Shown: positions 15,669 through 24,218, counted from the stretch's first letter. The stretch is 64,000 nucleotides of DNA from Longispora albida DSM 44784 (GCF_000379825.1 NZ_KB903835.1:331637-395636), one strand, 5' to 3'. Translations and numbers: made by a program. The notes: generated from the letters alone by a model not told the origin.

Positions 15669-16433
15669 GTGGCATCTCGCGGACAACAGCAGCCTGAGTC
15701 GCCGCTCGCCCTCAAGCGGCGGGCGCGGAGGATCTCCCGGGAGCTGGCCGAGCTGCACCCGGACGCGCACTGCGAACTCGACTACACCAATCCGCTGGAG
15801 CTGACCGTCGCGGTGGTGCTGTCCGCGCAGTGCACGGATGTCCGGGTCAACCTGACCACTCCGGCCCTGTTCGCCAGGTACAGGACGGCCGCTGACTACG
15901 CGGCGGCCGACCGGTCGGAGCTGGAGGAACTGATCCGGCCGACCGGCTTCTTCCGGAACAAGGCCAACTCGCTGATCGGGCTCGGCCAGACGCTGACCGA
16001 CCGGTTCGGCGGAGAGCTGCCCGGCACGATGGAAGAGCTGATCACCCTGCCGGGCGTCGGCCGCAAGACCGCCAACGTGGTGCTGGGCAATGCTTTCGGC
16101 GTACCGGGGCTCACGATCGACACCCACTTCCAGCGGCTGGCGAGCCGGTGGAAGTGGACTACGGCGACCGACCCAGTGAAGATCGAGTTCGAGGTCGGGA
16201 AGCTGATCGAGCGGCGGGAGTGGACGATGCTGTCCCACCGGATCATCTTCCACGGCCGCCGGGTCTGCCAGGCCCGCAAGCCGGCCTGCGGAGCGTGCTC
16301 CCTCGCGAGCATGTGCCCCTCGTACGGCACGGGCCCCACCGACCCGGCCATCGCCGTCAAGCTCCTCAAAGGCGACCGGGCCGCCGAACTCGCGGCGCGG
16401 GCCGGAGTCGAGCTGCCCGGAGCCGAGCTGTGA
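15669..16433 (+). CDS. nth: Endonuclease III (DNA glycosylase/AP lyase)
   Basis: A 254-residue base-excision repair enzyme that removes oxidised pyrimidines and cuts the abasic site. The helix-hairpin-helix [12 protein letters not shown] carries catalytic Lys133, and TIDTHFQR carries catalytic Asp151. The [4Fe-4S] motif C-x6-C-x2-C-x5-C is complete (C200, C207, C210, C216). The start is GTG 15669. The stop overlaps the next GTG (GTGA), coupling it to the thioredoxin-like lipoprotein gene as in Rv3674c-Rv3673c. A 25-residue C-terminal extension is beyond the E. coli length. Confidence 0.97.
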   Translation: MASRGQQQPESPLALKRRARRISRELAELHPDAHCELDYTNPLELTVAVVLSAQCTDVRVNLTTPALFARYRTAADYAAADRSELEELIRPTGFFRNKANSLIGLGQTLTDRFGGELPGTMEELITLPGVGRKTANVVLGNAFGVPGLTIDTHFQRLASRWKWTTATDPVKIEFEVGKLIERREWTMLSHRIIFHGRRVCQARKPACGACSLASMCPSYGTGPTDPAIAVKLLKGDRAAELAARAGVELPGAEL

Positions 16434-16948
16434 GGCCCGGCTTACAGCGGGCACTCGCTGTCCTCGCCGCGCTCGCCCTCGCCGGCTGCACCGGCACCTC
16501 AACGGACAAGGGAAAGCCCGCCGCGAACGAGGAAACCTGGTTCAAGACGTGTGACCCGAAGAGCGGATCGGGCACCGAGTTGCCCTGCTTCACCGGCGGG
16601 GCACAGTCGACCATCCAGGGCCCGGCCGTCGTGAACCTGTGGGCGTCCTGGTGCGCCCCGTGCCGTCAGGAACTCCCCGCGTTCCAGCGCCTCGCCGACC
16701 AGGGCAAGGTGAAGGTCATCGGAGTGGTCACACTGGACGATCGTTCCCGGGCGCTCAGCACGGCCAAGGACCTCGGCGTGACCTTCCCGGCGCTGTACGA
16801 CCCGGAGGGCAAGGTCCATAAGAGCACCGGCAAGTCCTTCCTGCCGATCACGCTGTTCGTCGACAGGGACGGTAAGACCGTGCACACCTACACCGGCGCG
16901 GCGCTCGACGACGCGACGCTGGCCAAGCTGGTCGAGGAGAAGCTGTGA
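16430..16948 (+). CDS. TlpA/ResA-like thioredoxin lipoprotein (Rv3673c-like)
   Basis: A 172-residue exported thiol-disulfide oxidoreductase. The signal sequence ends in a lipobox LALAGC (lipidated Cys near residue 20). The thioredoxin fold has the active site [17 protein letters not shown], and the cis-Pro loop reads [13 protein letters not shown]. It should be tethered outside the membrane and reduce or oxidise extracytoplasmic disulfides. A further pair ([13 protein letters not shown]) lies before the fold. The GTG start at 16430 overlaps the nth stop, and its own stop overlaps the Nudix start. The downstream marP protein needs a disulfide, but a direct link is only a guess. Confidence 0.93.
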   Translation: MRPGLQRALAVLAALALAGCTGTSTDKGKPAANEETWFKTCDPKSGSGTELPCFTGGAQSTIQGPAVVNLWASWCAPCRQELPAFQRLADQGKVKVIGVVTLDDRSRALSTAKDLGVTFPALYDPEGKVHKSTGKSFLPITLFVDRDGKTVHTYTGAALDDATLAKLVEEKL

Positions 16949-17580
16949 CAGCGAGCGCGGGTACGCCGGTGGAGGGGCTGCCGGAGTGGCTGAGCCCCCT
17001 GGTCGAACGCGTGCAGAGCGCGAAGGCCTCGGACTTCGTCCGCTACGCCCGCCCCGAGCAGGGCGGCAGGCGCAGCGCCGTGCTGATCCTGCTCGCCGAG
17101 GGCCCGGAAGTCCTGCTCCTCGAACGAGCCGCGACCCTGCGCAGGCACGCGGGCCAGCCGGCCTTCCCGGGTGGCGTCGCGGACGAGGGCGAACACGACC
17201 CGGTCGTCACGGCGCTGCGCGAGGCCGAGGAGGAGGTCGGCCTGCACCGGGACAGCGTGCGGGTCACCTCCCAGCTCCCGCCGATCTGGATTCCCGTCAC
17301 GGACTACGTGGTCACCCCGGTGCTCGCCTGGTGGCACAGCCCCCACCCGGTCGGCCCGGTGGACCCGGCGGAGGTCGCCAGGGTCGCCCGGGTACCGATC
17401 GCGGAACTCGCCGACCCGGCCAACCGCTTCCGGGTCAGGCACGCGAGCGGCTGGATGGGACCGGCGTTCGGCGTGGAGGGGATGGTGGTCTGGGGGTTCA
17501 CGGCCACCGTGCTGTCCACGTTGCTCGACTTCGCCGGCTGGGCCCTGCCCTGGGACAAGGGCCAGATCCGGGATCTCTAA
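16945..17580 (+). CDS. CoA-type Nudix hydrolase (NudL/Rv3672c-like)
   Basis: A 211-residue Nudix hydrolase. The Nudix helix GGVADEGEHDPVVTALREAEEEVGL (given here in parts: GGVADEGEHD then TALREAEEEVGL, near residues 75-99) supplies the REx2EE metal ligands. The upstream RRHAGQPAFPGG matches the UPF0035/CoA-pyrophosphatase signature, suggesting cleavage of CoA or acyl-CoA to phosphopantetheine and ADP. The start GTG 16945 overlaps the TlpA stop by 4 nt. It ends 5 bp from the convergent NAD(P)-binding gene, with no terminator seen between. The same order occurs in Rv3674c-Rv3672c. Confidence 0.93.
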   Translation: MTASAGTPVEGLPEWLSPLVERVQSAKASDFVRYARPEQGGRRSAVLILLAEGPEVLLLERAATLRRHAGQPAFPGGVADEGEHDPVVTALREAEEEVGLHRDSVRVTSQLPPIWIPVTDYVVTPVLAWWHSPHPVGPVDPAEVARVARVPIAELADPANRFRVRHASGWMGPAFGVEGMVVWGFTATVLSTLLDFAGWALPWDKGQIRDL

Positions 17581-17585
17581 CGGGG

Positions 17586-18332
17586 TTACCTCACCGTCGC
17601 GAGCCACTCGTCGAACGTCGTCGGCGCGATCTGCGCGCCCTCTCCGGGCAGCAGTACGTTGCCGGCCATCTCGACGCCGAAGATCCCGCCGTCCCAGGTG
17701 GGGACGAGCCGGACCGTCCGGCCCTGGGCCTGAAGCGTGCGGCGGGCCATGTCGACCATGTCCTGCCGCTCCGGCCCGGCCAGGTCGGCACGCCGGCCGG
17801 CGGGCTCACCGGTCACGACCCGGGCGAGGACCGCCGCCACATCGGCGGGTGCGACCGGCTGGAGCAGCAGCGGCGGCACCGTCGCGACCCCGTCCTGCTC
17901 GGTCCAGCCGGCGACCATGCCAGCGAAGTCGTGGAACTGGGTGGCCGGGAGAATCGTCCACGGCACCGCCCCGGCCTCGACCAGCCGCTCCTGCTCGCGC
18001 TTGCCGGCGTAGTGCGCGTTGCCCTCGATCCGGTCCATACCGGCGATCGACAGTAGGACGTGGTGCCGGACACCGGCCCGCTCGCCGGCGTCAAGGAGGT
18101 TGCCGGTCGCCGCGCCGAAATACGCGATCGTGCCGTCCCGGTCGGCGGGCGGGGCGTTGGTGACGTCGATGACCGCGTCGGCGCTGGCGAGTGCCTTGTC
18201 GAGCCCCGCGCCCGTCACGAGGTCGACGCCCGCCGACCGGCTGATCCGGACGACGTCATGGCCATCGTCTTCCAGGACGGCGGCGGTGAGCTTGCCGATG
18301 TTCCCCGTTGCCCCGGCGACTGCGATCCGCAT
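17586..18332 (-). CDS. NAD(P)-binding atypical SDR (NmrA/YtfG-like)
   Basis: A 248-residue Rossmann-fold protein with N-terminal VAGATGNIGKLTAAVL dinucleotide-binding motif, a VTNAPPADRDG loop, HHVLLSIAGMDRI, and YAGKREQERLVEAG where the Tyr/Lys of extended SDRs would sit. It resembles NmrA/quinone-oxidoreductase-like atypical SDRs that act as redox sensors or reductases. GGGGGGAA precedes ATG 18332. A promoter with TTGCGG (18390-18395), 17-bp spacer and TAGGGT (18367-18372) fits sigma-A. It is divergent from an Rrf2 regulator that very likely controls it. The pair is not part of the mycobacterial block. Confidence 0.88.
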   Translation of the reverse strand: MRIAVAGATGNIGKLTAAVLEDDGHDVVRISRSAGVDLVTGAGLDKALASADAVIDVTNAPPADRDGTIAYFGAATGNLLDAGERAGVRHHVLLSIAGMDRIEGNAHYAGKREQERLVEAGAVPWTILPATQFHDFAGMVAGWTEQDGVATVPPLLLQPVAPADVAAVLARVVTGEPAGRRADLAGPERQDMVDMARRTLQAQGRTVRLVPTWDGGIFGVEMAGNVLLPGEGAQIAPTTFDEWLATVR

Positions 18333-18366
18333 GGCGTTCCCCCCAGATTGATCATCGATGCGACCA

Positions 18367-18410
18367 ACCCTATCTCGGACTAAAAAGGTCCGCAATATCT
18401 GCGATAGAGT
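18367..18410. promoter_or_regulatory. Divergent promoter/operator for SDR and Rrf2 genes
   Basis: Minus strand: TTGCGG (18390-18395), 17-bp spacer, TAGGGT (18367-18372). Plus strand: TAGAGT (18405-18410), 7 nt before GTG 18418. The inverted repeat CGGAC-n7-GTCCG (18376-18392) lies between the minus-strand -35 and -10. A TATC-n3-GATA repeat (18397-18406) overlaps the plus -10. Either fits an Rrf2 operator. Confidence 0.55.
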
Positions 18411-18417
18411 GTGAGCT

Positions 18418-18894
18418 GTGAAACTGCCCGTGAGTACCGAGTGGATGCTGCACTGCGCCACCACGCTCGCCCAGCTGGAGCCGGGCGCCACCGCCTCGGC
18501 AGCCCAGCTCGCCGAGTACTACGACCTGCCGCCCGCCTATCTCGCCAAGCAGCTCCAGGCCCTCGTCCGGGCAGGCCTGCTCATGGCGACGACCGGCCCG
18601 CGCGGCGGCTTCCGGCTGGCCAGGTCCCCGGCGGACATCACGCTGCTCGCGATCGTCGAGGCCGTCGACGGCACCTCGGCCCCGTACGAGTGCCGGGAGA
18701 TCCGCCAGCGGGGCACGGGCGCGCTGCCCGCCGCCGACTGCCAGCAGACCTGCGTACTCGCCGTCAGGATGGCCGAGGCGCACGAGGCCTGGCGGGCCAG
18801 CCTCGCGGCCGTCACACTGGCCGGCGTCCTCGGTGACATCCCGGCCACGGCCCCAGCCCGTACCAGGTCACTGCTGGGGAGAGCGGGAGAGTAG
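18418..18894 (+). CDS. Rrf2-family transcriptional regulator
   Basis: A 158-residue winged-HTH repressor. The recognition region AAQLAEYYDLPPAYLAKQLQALVRAGLL and the wing GPRGGFRLARSPADITLLAIVEAVDG match Rrf2. Cysteines at C97 (YECRE), C114 (ADCQQTC) and C118 could hold an Fe-S cluster or form a redox switch, as in IscR/NsrR. The spacing differs from canonical NsrR, so the sensed signal is uncertain. It starts at GTG 18418, 7 nt after a TAGAGT -10, so the transcript is probably leaderless. It probably represses itself and the divergent SDR gene. Confidence 0.9.
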   Translation: MKLPVSTEWMLHCATTLAQLEPGATASAAQLAEYYDLPPAYLAKQLQALVRAGLLMATTGPRGGFRLARSPADITLLAIVEAVDGTSAPYECREIRQRGTGALPAADCQQTCVLAVRMAEAHEAWRASLAAVTLAGVLGDIPATAPARTRSLLGRAGE

Positions 18895-18990
18895 GAAACC
18901 CGACAGGGTGTGGCGCCCGTGCGGGAGGAACAGCCTGGTCAGGCATGATCGCCACGGCTGCCGGGCTGCCGGGTCGTTGCGCCGCCGAGA

Positions 18991-18996
18991 TAGCCT
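18991..18996 (+). promoter_or_regulatory. Leaderless-type -10 (TAGCCT) for marP
   Basis: TAGCCT ends 6 nt before ATG 19003, the same hexamer and spacing as at eccB. Confidence 0.5.
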
Positions 18997-19002
18997 GGCA
19001 AG

Positions 19003-20184
19003 ATGCCCGGCCTAGTGGACATCATCCTGGTCTTGCTCGCCCTGTTGTTCGCGATCAACGGGTACAGGCAAGGCTTCGTCATCGGCGTGTTGTCCTTCGT
19101 CGGGTTCTTCGGCGGCGCGATCCTCGGCCTCCAGGTCGCCCCGGCCCTCGCCGAGTACTTCGAGAGCCCGAGCCTGCGCGTCCTGACCTCGCTGGCCGTC
19201 ATCTTCGTCATCGCCCTGCTCGGCCAGGCGCTGTTCGCCTGGATCGGCACGAAGCTCCGCTCCGGCATCCGCAGCGCCGGAGCCCAGGCTCTCGACGACA
19301 TCGGCGGCGCGATGGTGTCCATTGTGGCCGTGCTGCTCGTCGCGTGGATGGTGACCGCGCCGCTGGCCTCGTCGTCCGTTCCGTGGCTGTCGCGCGCGAT
19401 CCGGCACAGCGCGATCGTCGGCACGGTCGACGACGCGATGCCGTCGCCGGTCCGCGGTGTGTACGACAAGCTGCGCGCGACCGTGAACACCAACGGCTTC
19501 CCTGACGTGTTCGGTGACCTCGCGCCGACCCAGGTCCGCGACGTCCGCGCGCCGGACAGCGGGCTGGCGAAGTCCGAGGTGGTCCAGCGGGTGCAGCGCT
19601 CGGTCGTCAAGGTGCTGGGCGACGCCCCGAGCTGCTCCCGCCGCATCGAGGGCTCCGGCTTCGTCTACGCGCCGGAGCACGTGATGACGAACGCGCACGT
19701 CGTCGCGGGTACGAAGAAGATTTCCGTGGAGTCGCTGGGCAAGCGGCAGACCGGGACAGTCGTCGCGTACGACCCGGCCAAGGACCTCGCGGTGATCCAC
19801 GTCCCGGGCCTGACGGCCCCGGCCCTGCCCTGGGCGGCGCAGCCGGGCCAGAACGACCAGGACGCGATCGTCCTCGGCTACCCCCTCGACGGGCCGTACA
19901 CCGCCAAGGCGGCCAGGGTCCGCGACGTCCGCCAGATCAAGGGCCCGGACATCTACGGTGCCGGCCCGGTGGTCCGCGAGGTGTACACGATCCGGTCCGA
20001 GGTCCGCAGCGGCAACTCGGGCGGCCCGCTGATCTCCCCGAACGGCACCGTGTTCGGCGTGATCTTCGCGGCGGCCGCCGACGACGAGACCACCGGCTTC
20101 GCCGTCACAGCAGCCGAAGCCAACGACGTCGCCAACGCCGGCAAGGCCAAGACCACCCCGACCTCCACGGGCAGCTGCGCCTAG
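19003..20184 (+). CDS. marP: MarP-like membrane serine protease (CvpA domain + trypsin-like)
   Basis: A 393-residue protein. Four membrane helices of CvpA type (residues ~4-20, 27-48, 60-80, 103-122) are followed by a periplasmic chymotrypsin-fold protease. The triad is His232 (TNAHVVAG), Asp261 (AKDLAV) and Ser339 (SGNSGGPL). Cys211 and Cys392 correspond to the disulfide pair that stabilises M. tuberculosis MarP, and the triad numbers nearly coincide with it. MarP is needed for pH homeostasis in acid and processes the peptidoglycan hydrolase RipA in mycobacteria. The ESX region begins right after it; in M. tuberculosis ephE follows. Confidence 0.95.
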   Translation: MPGLVDIILVLLALLFAINGYRQGFVIGVLSFVGFFGGAILGLQVAPALAEYFESPSLRVLTSLAVIFVIALLGQALFAWIGTKLRSGIRSAGAQALDDIGGAMVSIVAVLLVAWMVTAPLASSSVPWLSRAIRHSAIVGTVDDAMPSPVRGVYDKLRATVNTNGFPDVFGDLAPTQVRDVRAPDSGLAKSEVVQRVQRSVVKVLGDAPSCSRRIEGSGFVYAPEHVMTNAHVVAGTKKISVESLGKRQTGTVVAYDPAKDLAVIHVPGLTAPALPWAAQPGQNDQDAIVLGYPLDGPYTAKAARVRDVRQIKGPDIYGAGPVVREVYTIRSEVRSGNSGGPLISPNGTVFGVIFAAAADDETTGFAVTAAEANDVANAGKAKTTPTSTGSCA

Positions 20185-20241
20185 CCGTAGTCACCGAAAA
20201 GTAGTCGCCCGGCATGGTCCCGGCTGGCAGGATCGCCGCCG

Positions 20242-21003
20242 ATGACCACGGATGCCTCTGACAAATGGCCGTTCACCTGGTCGGATCACGATCCGGCGCG
20301 ATATCCGTTCGATCGAGGAAGTGTTCTGGAGGCGGTGCGCTCGGTCGCGCTGCCGGTCCCAGCAGCCTCCCCGCACCCCTCGGGAAGCTGCTGGCAGGCC
20401 GATCCGCAGGAGAGCCGGGAATGGTCCAGAGCCGTCAGCCGTGGCCTCGCGGAACGGTACGGCCGCTGGGCGGCGGGCTGGTCCTGGGGAATCGGCTCCG
20501 GTGACTACGGCGGCGAATCGTCGATGCTCTGGGGCACCGACATGTACTCGATCACCACGCCCGGCGAGACCATCGCCCGGGTCGCCAACTGCCTGATCAG
20601 GTGGCGGAACTGGCTGGAGGACGTGGCCTGGCACTTCGACCAGCTGCTGCCGATGCCGGGCCCCGAGGCGGCCCCTGCCGTGGCCTTCGCGGCCTGGGAG
20701 GCCGCCGGTGTCCGGCTCGCCCACGCGGCCGGGTCGAGCACGGACATCGACAACTGGGGCGGCTGGGTCTGGCGTGTCTACTTCTGGTTCGCCGAAGCCG
20801 CCGAGGCCGCGGGCTGTGCCGGCGAAGGCCCGCACGATGTCACGCAACCGGCTGCGTTCGTGAAGCACTTCTGGTTCGGTTCGGCGACGCTGGACATCGC
20901 CGAGGCCGCTCAGTGGTATGCCCGGAGGATGACCGGGCACCAGGACGCCCGCGACTGGCCCGACATCTGGCCGCACGACTGGCCGTCACGCCGGCAGAGG
21001 TAG
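20242..21003 (+). CDS. Unknown Trp-rich soluble protein, start of ESX region
   Basis: A 253-residue protein with no recognised domain, signal peptide or membrane segment. It is strikingly rich in tryptophan, with clusters such as GRWAAGWSWGIGSG, IRWRNWLEDVAWHFD and NWGGWVWRVYFWF. It ends DWPDIWPHDWPSRRQR. Mostly helical character is likely. AGGA sits about 9 nt before ATG 20242. The WXG100-like gene starts 44 bp downstream on the same strand, so it may belong to the effector module at 20242-23165. The function is not known. Confidence 0.7.
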   Translation: MTTDASDKWPFTWSDHDPARYPFDRGSVLEAVRSVALPVPAASPHPSGSCWQADPQESREWSRAVSRGLAERYGRWAAGWSWGIGSGDYGGESSMLWGTDMYSITTPGETIARVANCLIRWRNWLEDVAWHFDQLLPMPGPEAAPAVAFAAWEAAGVRLAHAAGSSTDIDNWGGWVWRVYFWFAEAAEAAGCAGEGPHDVTQPAAFVKHFWFGSATLDIAEAAQWYARRMTGHQDARDWPDIWPHDWPSRRQR

Positions 21004-21035
21004 CCGGCTGAGGTAGCCGGGTTGCGCGGGGTCGG

Positions 21036-21041
21036 TATACA
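21036..21041 (+). promoter_or_regulatory. -10-like TATACA, 6 nt before WXG100-like gene
   Basis: TATACA lies 6 nt before ATG 21048, so a separate leaderless promoter for the WXG-hydrolase-131aa group is plausible. Confidence 0.4.
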
Positions 21042-21047
21042 TCGGCA

Positions 21048-21323
21048 ATGTTCTCTGTGGACACCGCGAACCTGCGCCAGGCCGCCGGGCAGCTCACGGC
21101 GGTCAGCGAGAAGATCAAGATCGATGTTGTACGGGCGGCGCCGCCCCCGGGCCCCGGCGGCTGGGCCAGTTCCACCGCGGCTTCGGCGCTCGCCGAGGCG
21201 TGGGCGGCCCGGGTCACGGAGCTGGCCGGCCAGGCGGCGGAGGCGGCAGGCAAGCTGCAGACGACCGCAGGCGCGTACGACGACGCGGACCGCCGCTCGA
21301 CCGGCGTCTTCCGCCGATGGTGA
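21048..21323 (+). CDS. WXG100-superfamily ESX substrate-like protein
   Basis: A 91-residue helical-hairpin protein with no signal peptide. The length, the N-terminal helix (DTANLRQAAGQLTAVSEKI) and the turn PGPGGWASSTAASALAEAW, with Trp followed by small residues, fit WXG100/EsxA-like ESX substrates. A second helix (AAEAAGKLQTTAGAYDDADR) contains the Y-x3-D secretion pattern (YDDAD). It directly precedes the DUF1023 hydrolase with an overlap. It may be the secretion partner of that enzyme. Only one such gene is in this cluster. Confidence 0.75.
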   Translation: MFSVDTANLRQAAGQLTAVSEKIKIDVVRAAPPPGPGGWASSTAASALAEAWAARVTELAGQAAEAAGKLQTTAGAYDDADRRSTGVFRRW

Positions 21324-22777
21324 CGTTCGCGCAACTACGTGAGGTGGACCCGGCTGCCTTCTCGGGTACGGCGTGGCGGGCGCTGGCTGGCCGGCTCGCG
21401 TCCCGGGCCGAGGATCTGGCTGAGGTGCCCCGTCCGCTGCACGCGTGGCAGGGCAAGGCGGCGACGGCAGCCAGGGGGCATCTCGGCGGGCTGCCCAGGG
21501 CCGCCGAGTCGGCGTCCGGCCCGCTGCGCAAGGCTGCCGAGCTCCTCGACGCGCACCGCGAGCAGGTACTGAAGGCTCAGGCCCTGCTGCGCGACACGGT
21601 CGCCGAGGTGCGCGCGAAGGCTGGCACGGTGAGCGCGGATGGCGTGATCAGTGGCTTGCCGGAGGGTGAGGCCGACGGGTTCGCCGCCGAGTTCGACCGG
21701 GCGCTGCGGATGGCTCGCGAGTCGGATACCCGGACGGCGGCTGGGCTGGCGGCGCTGATGCCGGTCGCGGCTCCGGTGACGCAGAAGCGGCAGGCGATCC
21801 CGGGGCCGGGTACGGATCCCGTGCAGGTGCGCGCCTGGTGGGCCGGACTGTCCGAAGAGGAGCGAGGGCGGCTGATCCGCGAGGAGCCGGGCCGGATCGG
21901 CTGGCTCGACGGCGTACCGGCCGCAGCCCGCGACCAGGCCAACCGGCTCACGCTCACCGAGCCGTGGGCCGCGAAGTTCCGGGCCCGCCCCGACCTGCTC
22001 GTTCTCGGGTTCGACCCGGCCGGCGACGGGAAGGTGATCGTGGCGACCAGCGACCCGGACCAGGCGGCGAACGTGCTGACCTACGTGCCGGGTACCGGAT
22101 CAGAACTGTCCAAGATGAACGGAGATCTCGCGCGAGCCGAAGTGATGGCCCGTGACGCCAACGCCCTCGACAACAGCAAGCGGACAGCGGCGGTCCTGTG
22201 GCTGGGGTATGACGCGCCGGACAAGCTCACCGACGCCGTCCACGGTTCGTACGCCTCGGGGGCTTCCGGTGACCTGGCCCGGTTCCAGCAGGGGCTGCGC
22301 GCGACGCACGAGGGCGCGCCCTCGCACAACACTGTCCTCGGGCACAGCTACGGCTCGACCACGGTCGGCTTCGCGGCCAGGGATCGTGGCCTGCCAGCCG
22401 ACGAGCTGGTCTTCGTCGGCAGCCCGGGCGTCGGCGTGGACCGGGCGAGTGACCTGCGCATCGACCCGGAGCACGTGTGGTCGACGACGGCGAAGAACGA
22501 CCCGATCCAGTACGCGATCAGCCCCAAGCTCGACATCGGCGACCCCTCGCCGGACCTGGTCTTCGGCCAGAACCCGAGCATGCCGGACTTCGGCGGCCAG
22601 ACCTTCGCCAGCGACCCGGGCAATCCGCTGGTCAGGACCCGGCCGGTGGACCTGTTCGGCGTGCACGTCGACATCCCGGTCGGCGTCGACGGCTCGGCCC
22701 ATTCCCAGTACTGGGACGAGAACACGCAGTCGCGCAAGCACATCGCCAAGATCGTGACGGGGTACGCACATGGATGA
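21317..22777 (+). CDS. DUF1023 alpha/beta hydrolase with helical N-terminus, ESX effector candidate
   Basis: A 486-residue protein. Residues 1-150 are helical with a WXG-like stretch (LHAWQGKAATAARGHL). The C-terminal half is a DUF1023 alpha/beta hydrolase: VLWLGYDAP strand, nucleophile elbow GHSYGSTTVG, and a late His (DGSAHSQYW). Related actinobacterial proteins have a WXG-type export module fused to a hydrolase/lipase-like domain; substrates are largely unknown. ATG 21317 overlaps the WXG100 stop, and GTG 21320 is an alternative giving GTGA. The stop overlaps the next gene by 8 nt. Export by the ESX system is inferred from the helical N-terminus and position. Confidence 0.88.
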   Translation: MVTFAQLREVDPAAFSGTAWRALAGRLASRAEDLAEVPRPLHAWQGKAATAARGHLGGLPRAAESASGPLRKAAELLDAHREQVLKAQALLRDTVAEVRAKAGTVSADGVISGLPEGEADGFAAEFDRALRMARESDTRTAAGLAALMPVAAPVTQKRQAIPGPGTDPVQVRAWWAGLSEEERGRLIREEPGRIGWLDGVPAAARDQANRLTLTEPWAAKFRARPDLLVLGFDPAGDGKVIVATSDPDQAANVLTYVPGTGSELSKMNGDLARAEVMARDANALDNSKRTAAVLWLGYDAPDKLTDAVHGSYASGASGDLARFQQGLRATHEGAPSHNTVLGHSYGSTTVGFAARDRGLPADELVFVGSPGVGVDRASDLRIDPEHVWSTTAKNDPIQYAISPKLDIGDPSPDLVFGQNPSMPDFGGQTFASDPGNPLVRTRPVDLFGVHVDIPVGVDGSAHSQYWDENTQSRKHIAKIVTGYAHG

Positions 22778-23165
22778 GAGCCGCTCGCACAACGAGAAGC
22801 TGGCCGTGGACCGGATCCAGCTCCACGTGGACGCCGTCGTCGCGTTCCTCGGCCCGGGCACGCGCGCCGACCAGGTGCTCGCGGCCCGGCTCCCGTGCGA
22901 GGGCATGGTCCGCAGCACCGGTGCCGTCAAACTGGAGCACTCGTACGACCTGCGCGCGGAACAGGCCGCCGAGTATGTCCTCGACATCCTGCACTCCTAC
23001 TGGGCCGGCCTCGGGTACCTGATCGTCCGCGACGACCGCGACGACATCGCCCCCGACCTCGTGTTCCAGGCCCCGGACGGTTTCGTGCTCACGGCCGGGG
23101 CCGGCATCCACGGCAACCTTCACCTGTCGGCGGCATCACCGTGCTTCCCGGTACCGGAAGGCTGA
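22770..23165 (+). CDS. Small unknown protein coupled to DUF1023 hydrolase
   Basis: A 131-residue soluble protein, alpha/beta in appearance: helix NEKLAVDRIQLHVDAVVAFL, then EHSYDLRAEQAAEYVLDILHSYWAGLGYLIVRDDRDD and DLVFQAPDGFVLTAGAGIHGNLHLS. No database family is recognised. Its ATG overlaps the hydrolase stop by 8 nt, so it is co-translated. That position suits an immunity protein, chaperone or accessory factor for the hydrolase. Its last 30 bp overlap tail-to-tail with the mycosin gene on the other strand. Confidence 0.8.
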   Translation: MDESRSHNEKLAVDRIQLHVDAVVAFLGPGTRADQVLAARLPCEGMVRSTGAVKLEHSYDLRAEQAAEYVLDILHSYWAGLGYLIVRDDRDDIAPDLVFQAPDGFVLTAGAGIHGNLHLSAASPCFPVPEG

Positions 23166-24218
23166 GCGGCGCCGCCGGACGGCCAGCCACACGCCGGCGG
23201 CAAGTGTCACCACCACAACCCCGGCACCAAGCGCCCAGGGCCAAACCTGTTCCTGGCGTACCGGGACAGCCGGGCCAGATGAGGCGGCCGCCGGCGAAGT
23301 CGTGCCCGCCGGCGGTACCCAATTGAGCGCACCCAGCAGGTCCAGCACCCCGTGCCCGTACTGGTCGTCCACACCGGACGGACCCTTGTCTGTCGCGGTG
23401 GCCGTCAGGCGCTTCACGATCTCCGGGCCGGTGAGGTCCGGGTACCTGGCCCGGAGCACGGCGACCGCTCCGGCTGCGATGCCCGTGGCCAGGCTGGTGC
23501 CGGAGGTCTTCCGGTACCCGCCGCGTGCGCTGGCCACGTTCAGCTCCGCGCCCGGTACGGCGAGGACGACGCCCTGGCCGGTCACCGAGACCGGGTGGAT
23601 CAGGCCGTCGGGGCCGGTGGCGGTGACAGCGAGGACGCCCGGGTACCTGGCTGGCCACTCGACCCCGCCGAGCCCCGGCTCCGTCGTGTTCCCGGTGCCG
23701 GCCACGACCACGACGCCGGCGGCCTGGGCGCGCTGGATGGCTCGTTCGAGAGCCGTGGACGCGACCCCGCCCATCGCGAGCGTGATGACCTTCGCCCCGC
23801 CCTGGATGGCCTGGTCGATCGCCGCCGGTACCTGCTCGCTGGCCATGCCACGGTCCAGAGTGGACGTGCTCCGGCCGATCGCGAGCACCTTCGCTTCCGG
23901 CGCGATGCCGAGCACGCCGTCCCCGGAACCCGGCCCGTGGCCGTGCCCGGCGACCAGCGAGGCCACGCCCGTGCCGTGGTCGCCGCCGTCCGGCCCGGCC
24001 CCGGGCAGCACGTTGCCCGCCAGGTCGGGATGGCTGGCGTGCACGCCAGAGTCGATGACAGCGACCGTGACCCCGGCGCCACGACTGATCTTGTGCACGT
24101 CGGCCAGCCGCAGCGCGCCTGTGTACCACTGTCCATCCCGGACGGTATCGGCCTGCGCTGGTACTGGCAGAGCCAGCAGAAGTACCCCAGCGGCCAGCCC
24201 GGCGAGGGCTCGCCTCAC
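23136..24218 (-). CDS. mycP: Mycosin (ESX subtilisin-like protease), copy 1
   Basis: A 360-residue S8 serine protease. A signal peptide (cleaved near PAQA, residue 22) is followed by the catalytic domain with Asp56 (VIDSGVHASHP), His81 (GDHGTGVAS) and Ser in SGTSLATGIAAG. A Pro-rich linker and C-terminal membrane helix (VWPWALGAGVVVVTLAAGVWLAV) complete it. Mycosins sit on the outer face of the ESX complex and are required for secretion. The start overlaps the stop of the PPE-like gene (24215-24218). A second mycosin lies at 39515-40651. The 30-bp convergent overlap with the 131-aa gene is unusual. Confidence 0.95.
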   Translation of the reverse strand: MRRALAGLAAGVLLLALPVPAQADTVRDGQWYTGALRLADVHKISRGAGVTVAVIDSGVHASHPDLAGNVLPGAGPDGGDHGTGVASLVAGHGHGPGSGDGVLGIAPEAKVLAIGRSTSTLDRGMASEQVPAAIDQAIQGGAKVITLAMGGVASTALERAIQRAQAAGVVVVAGTGNTTEPGLGGVEWPARYPGVLAVTATGPDGLIHPVSVTGQGVVLAVPGAELNVASARGGYRKTSGTSLATGIAAGAVAVLRARYPDLTGPEIVKRLTATATDKGPSGVDDQYGHGVLDLLGALNWVPPAGTTSPAAASSGPAVPVRQEQVWPWALGAGVVVVTLAAGVWLAVRRRRSAFRYREAR

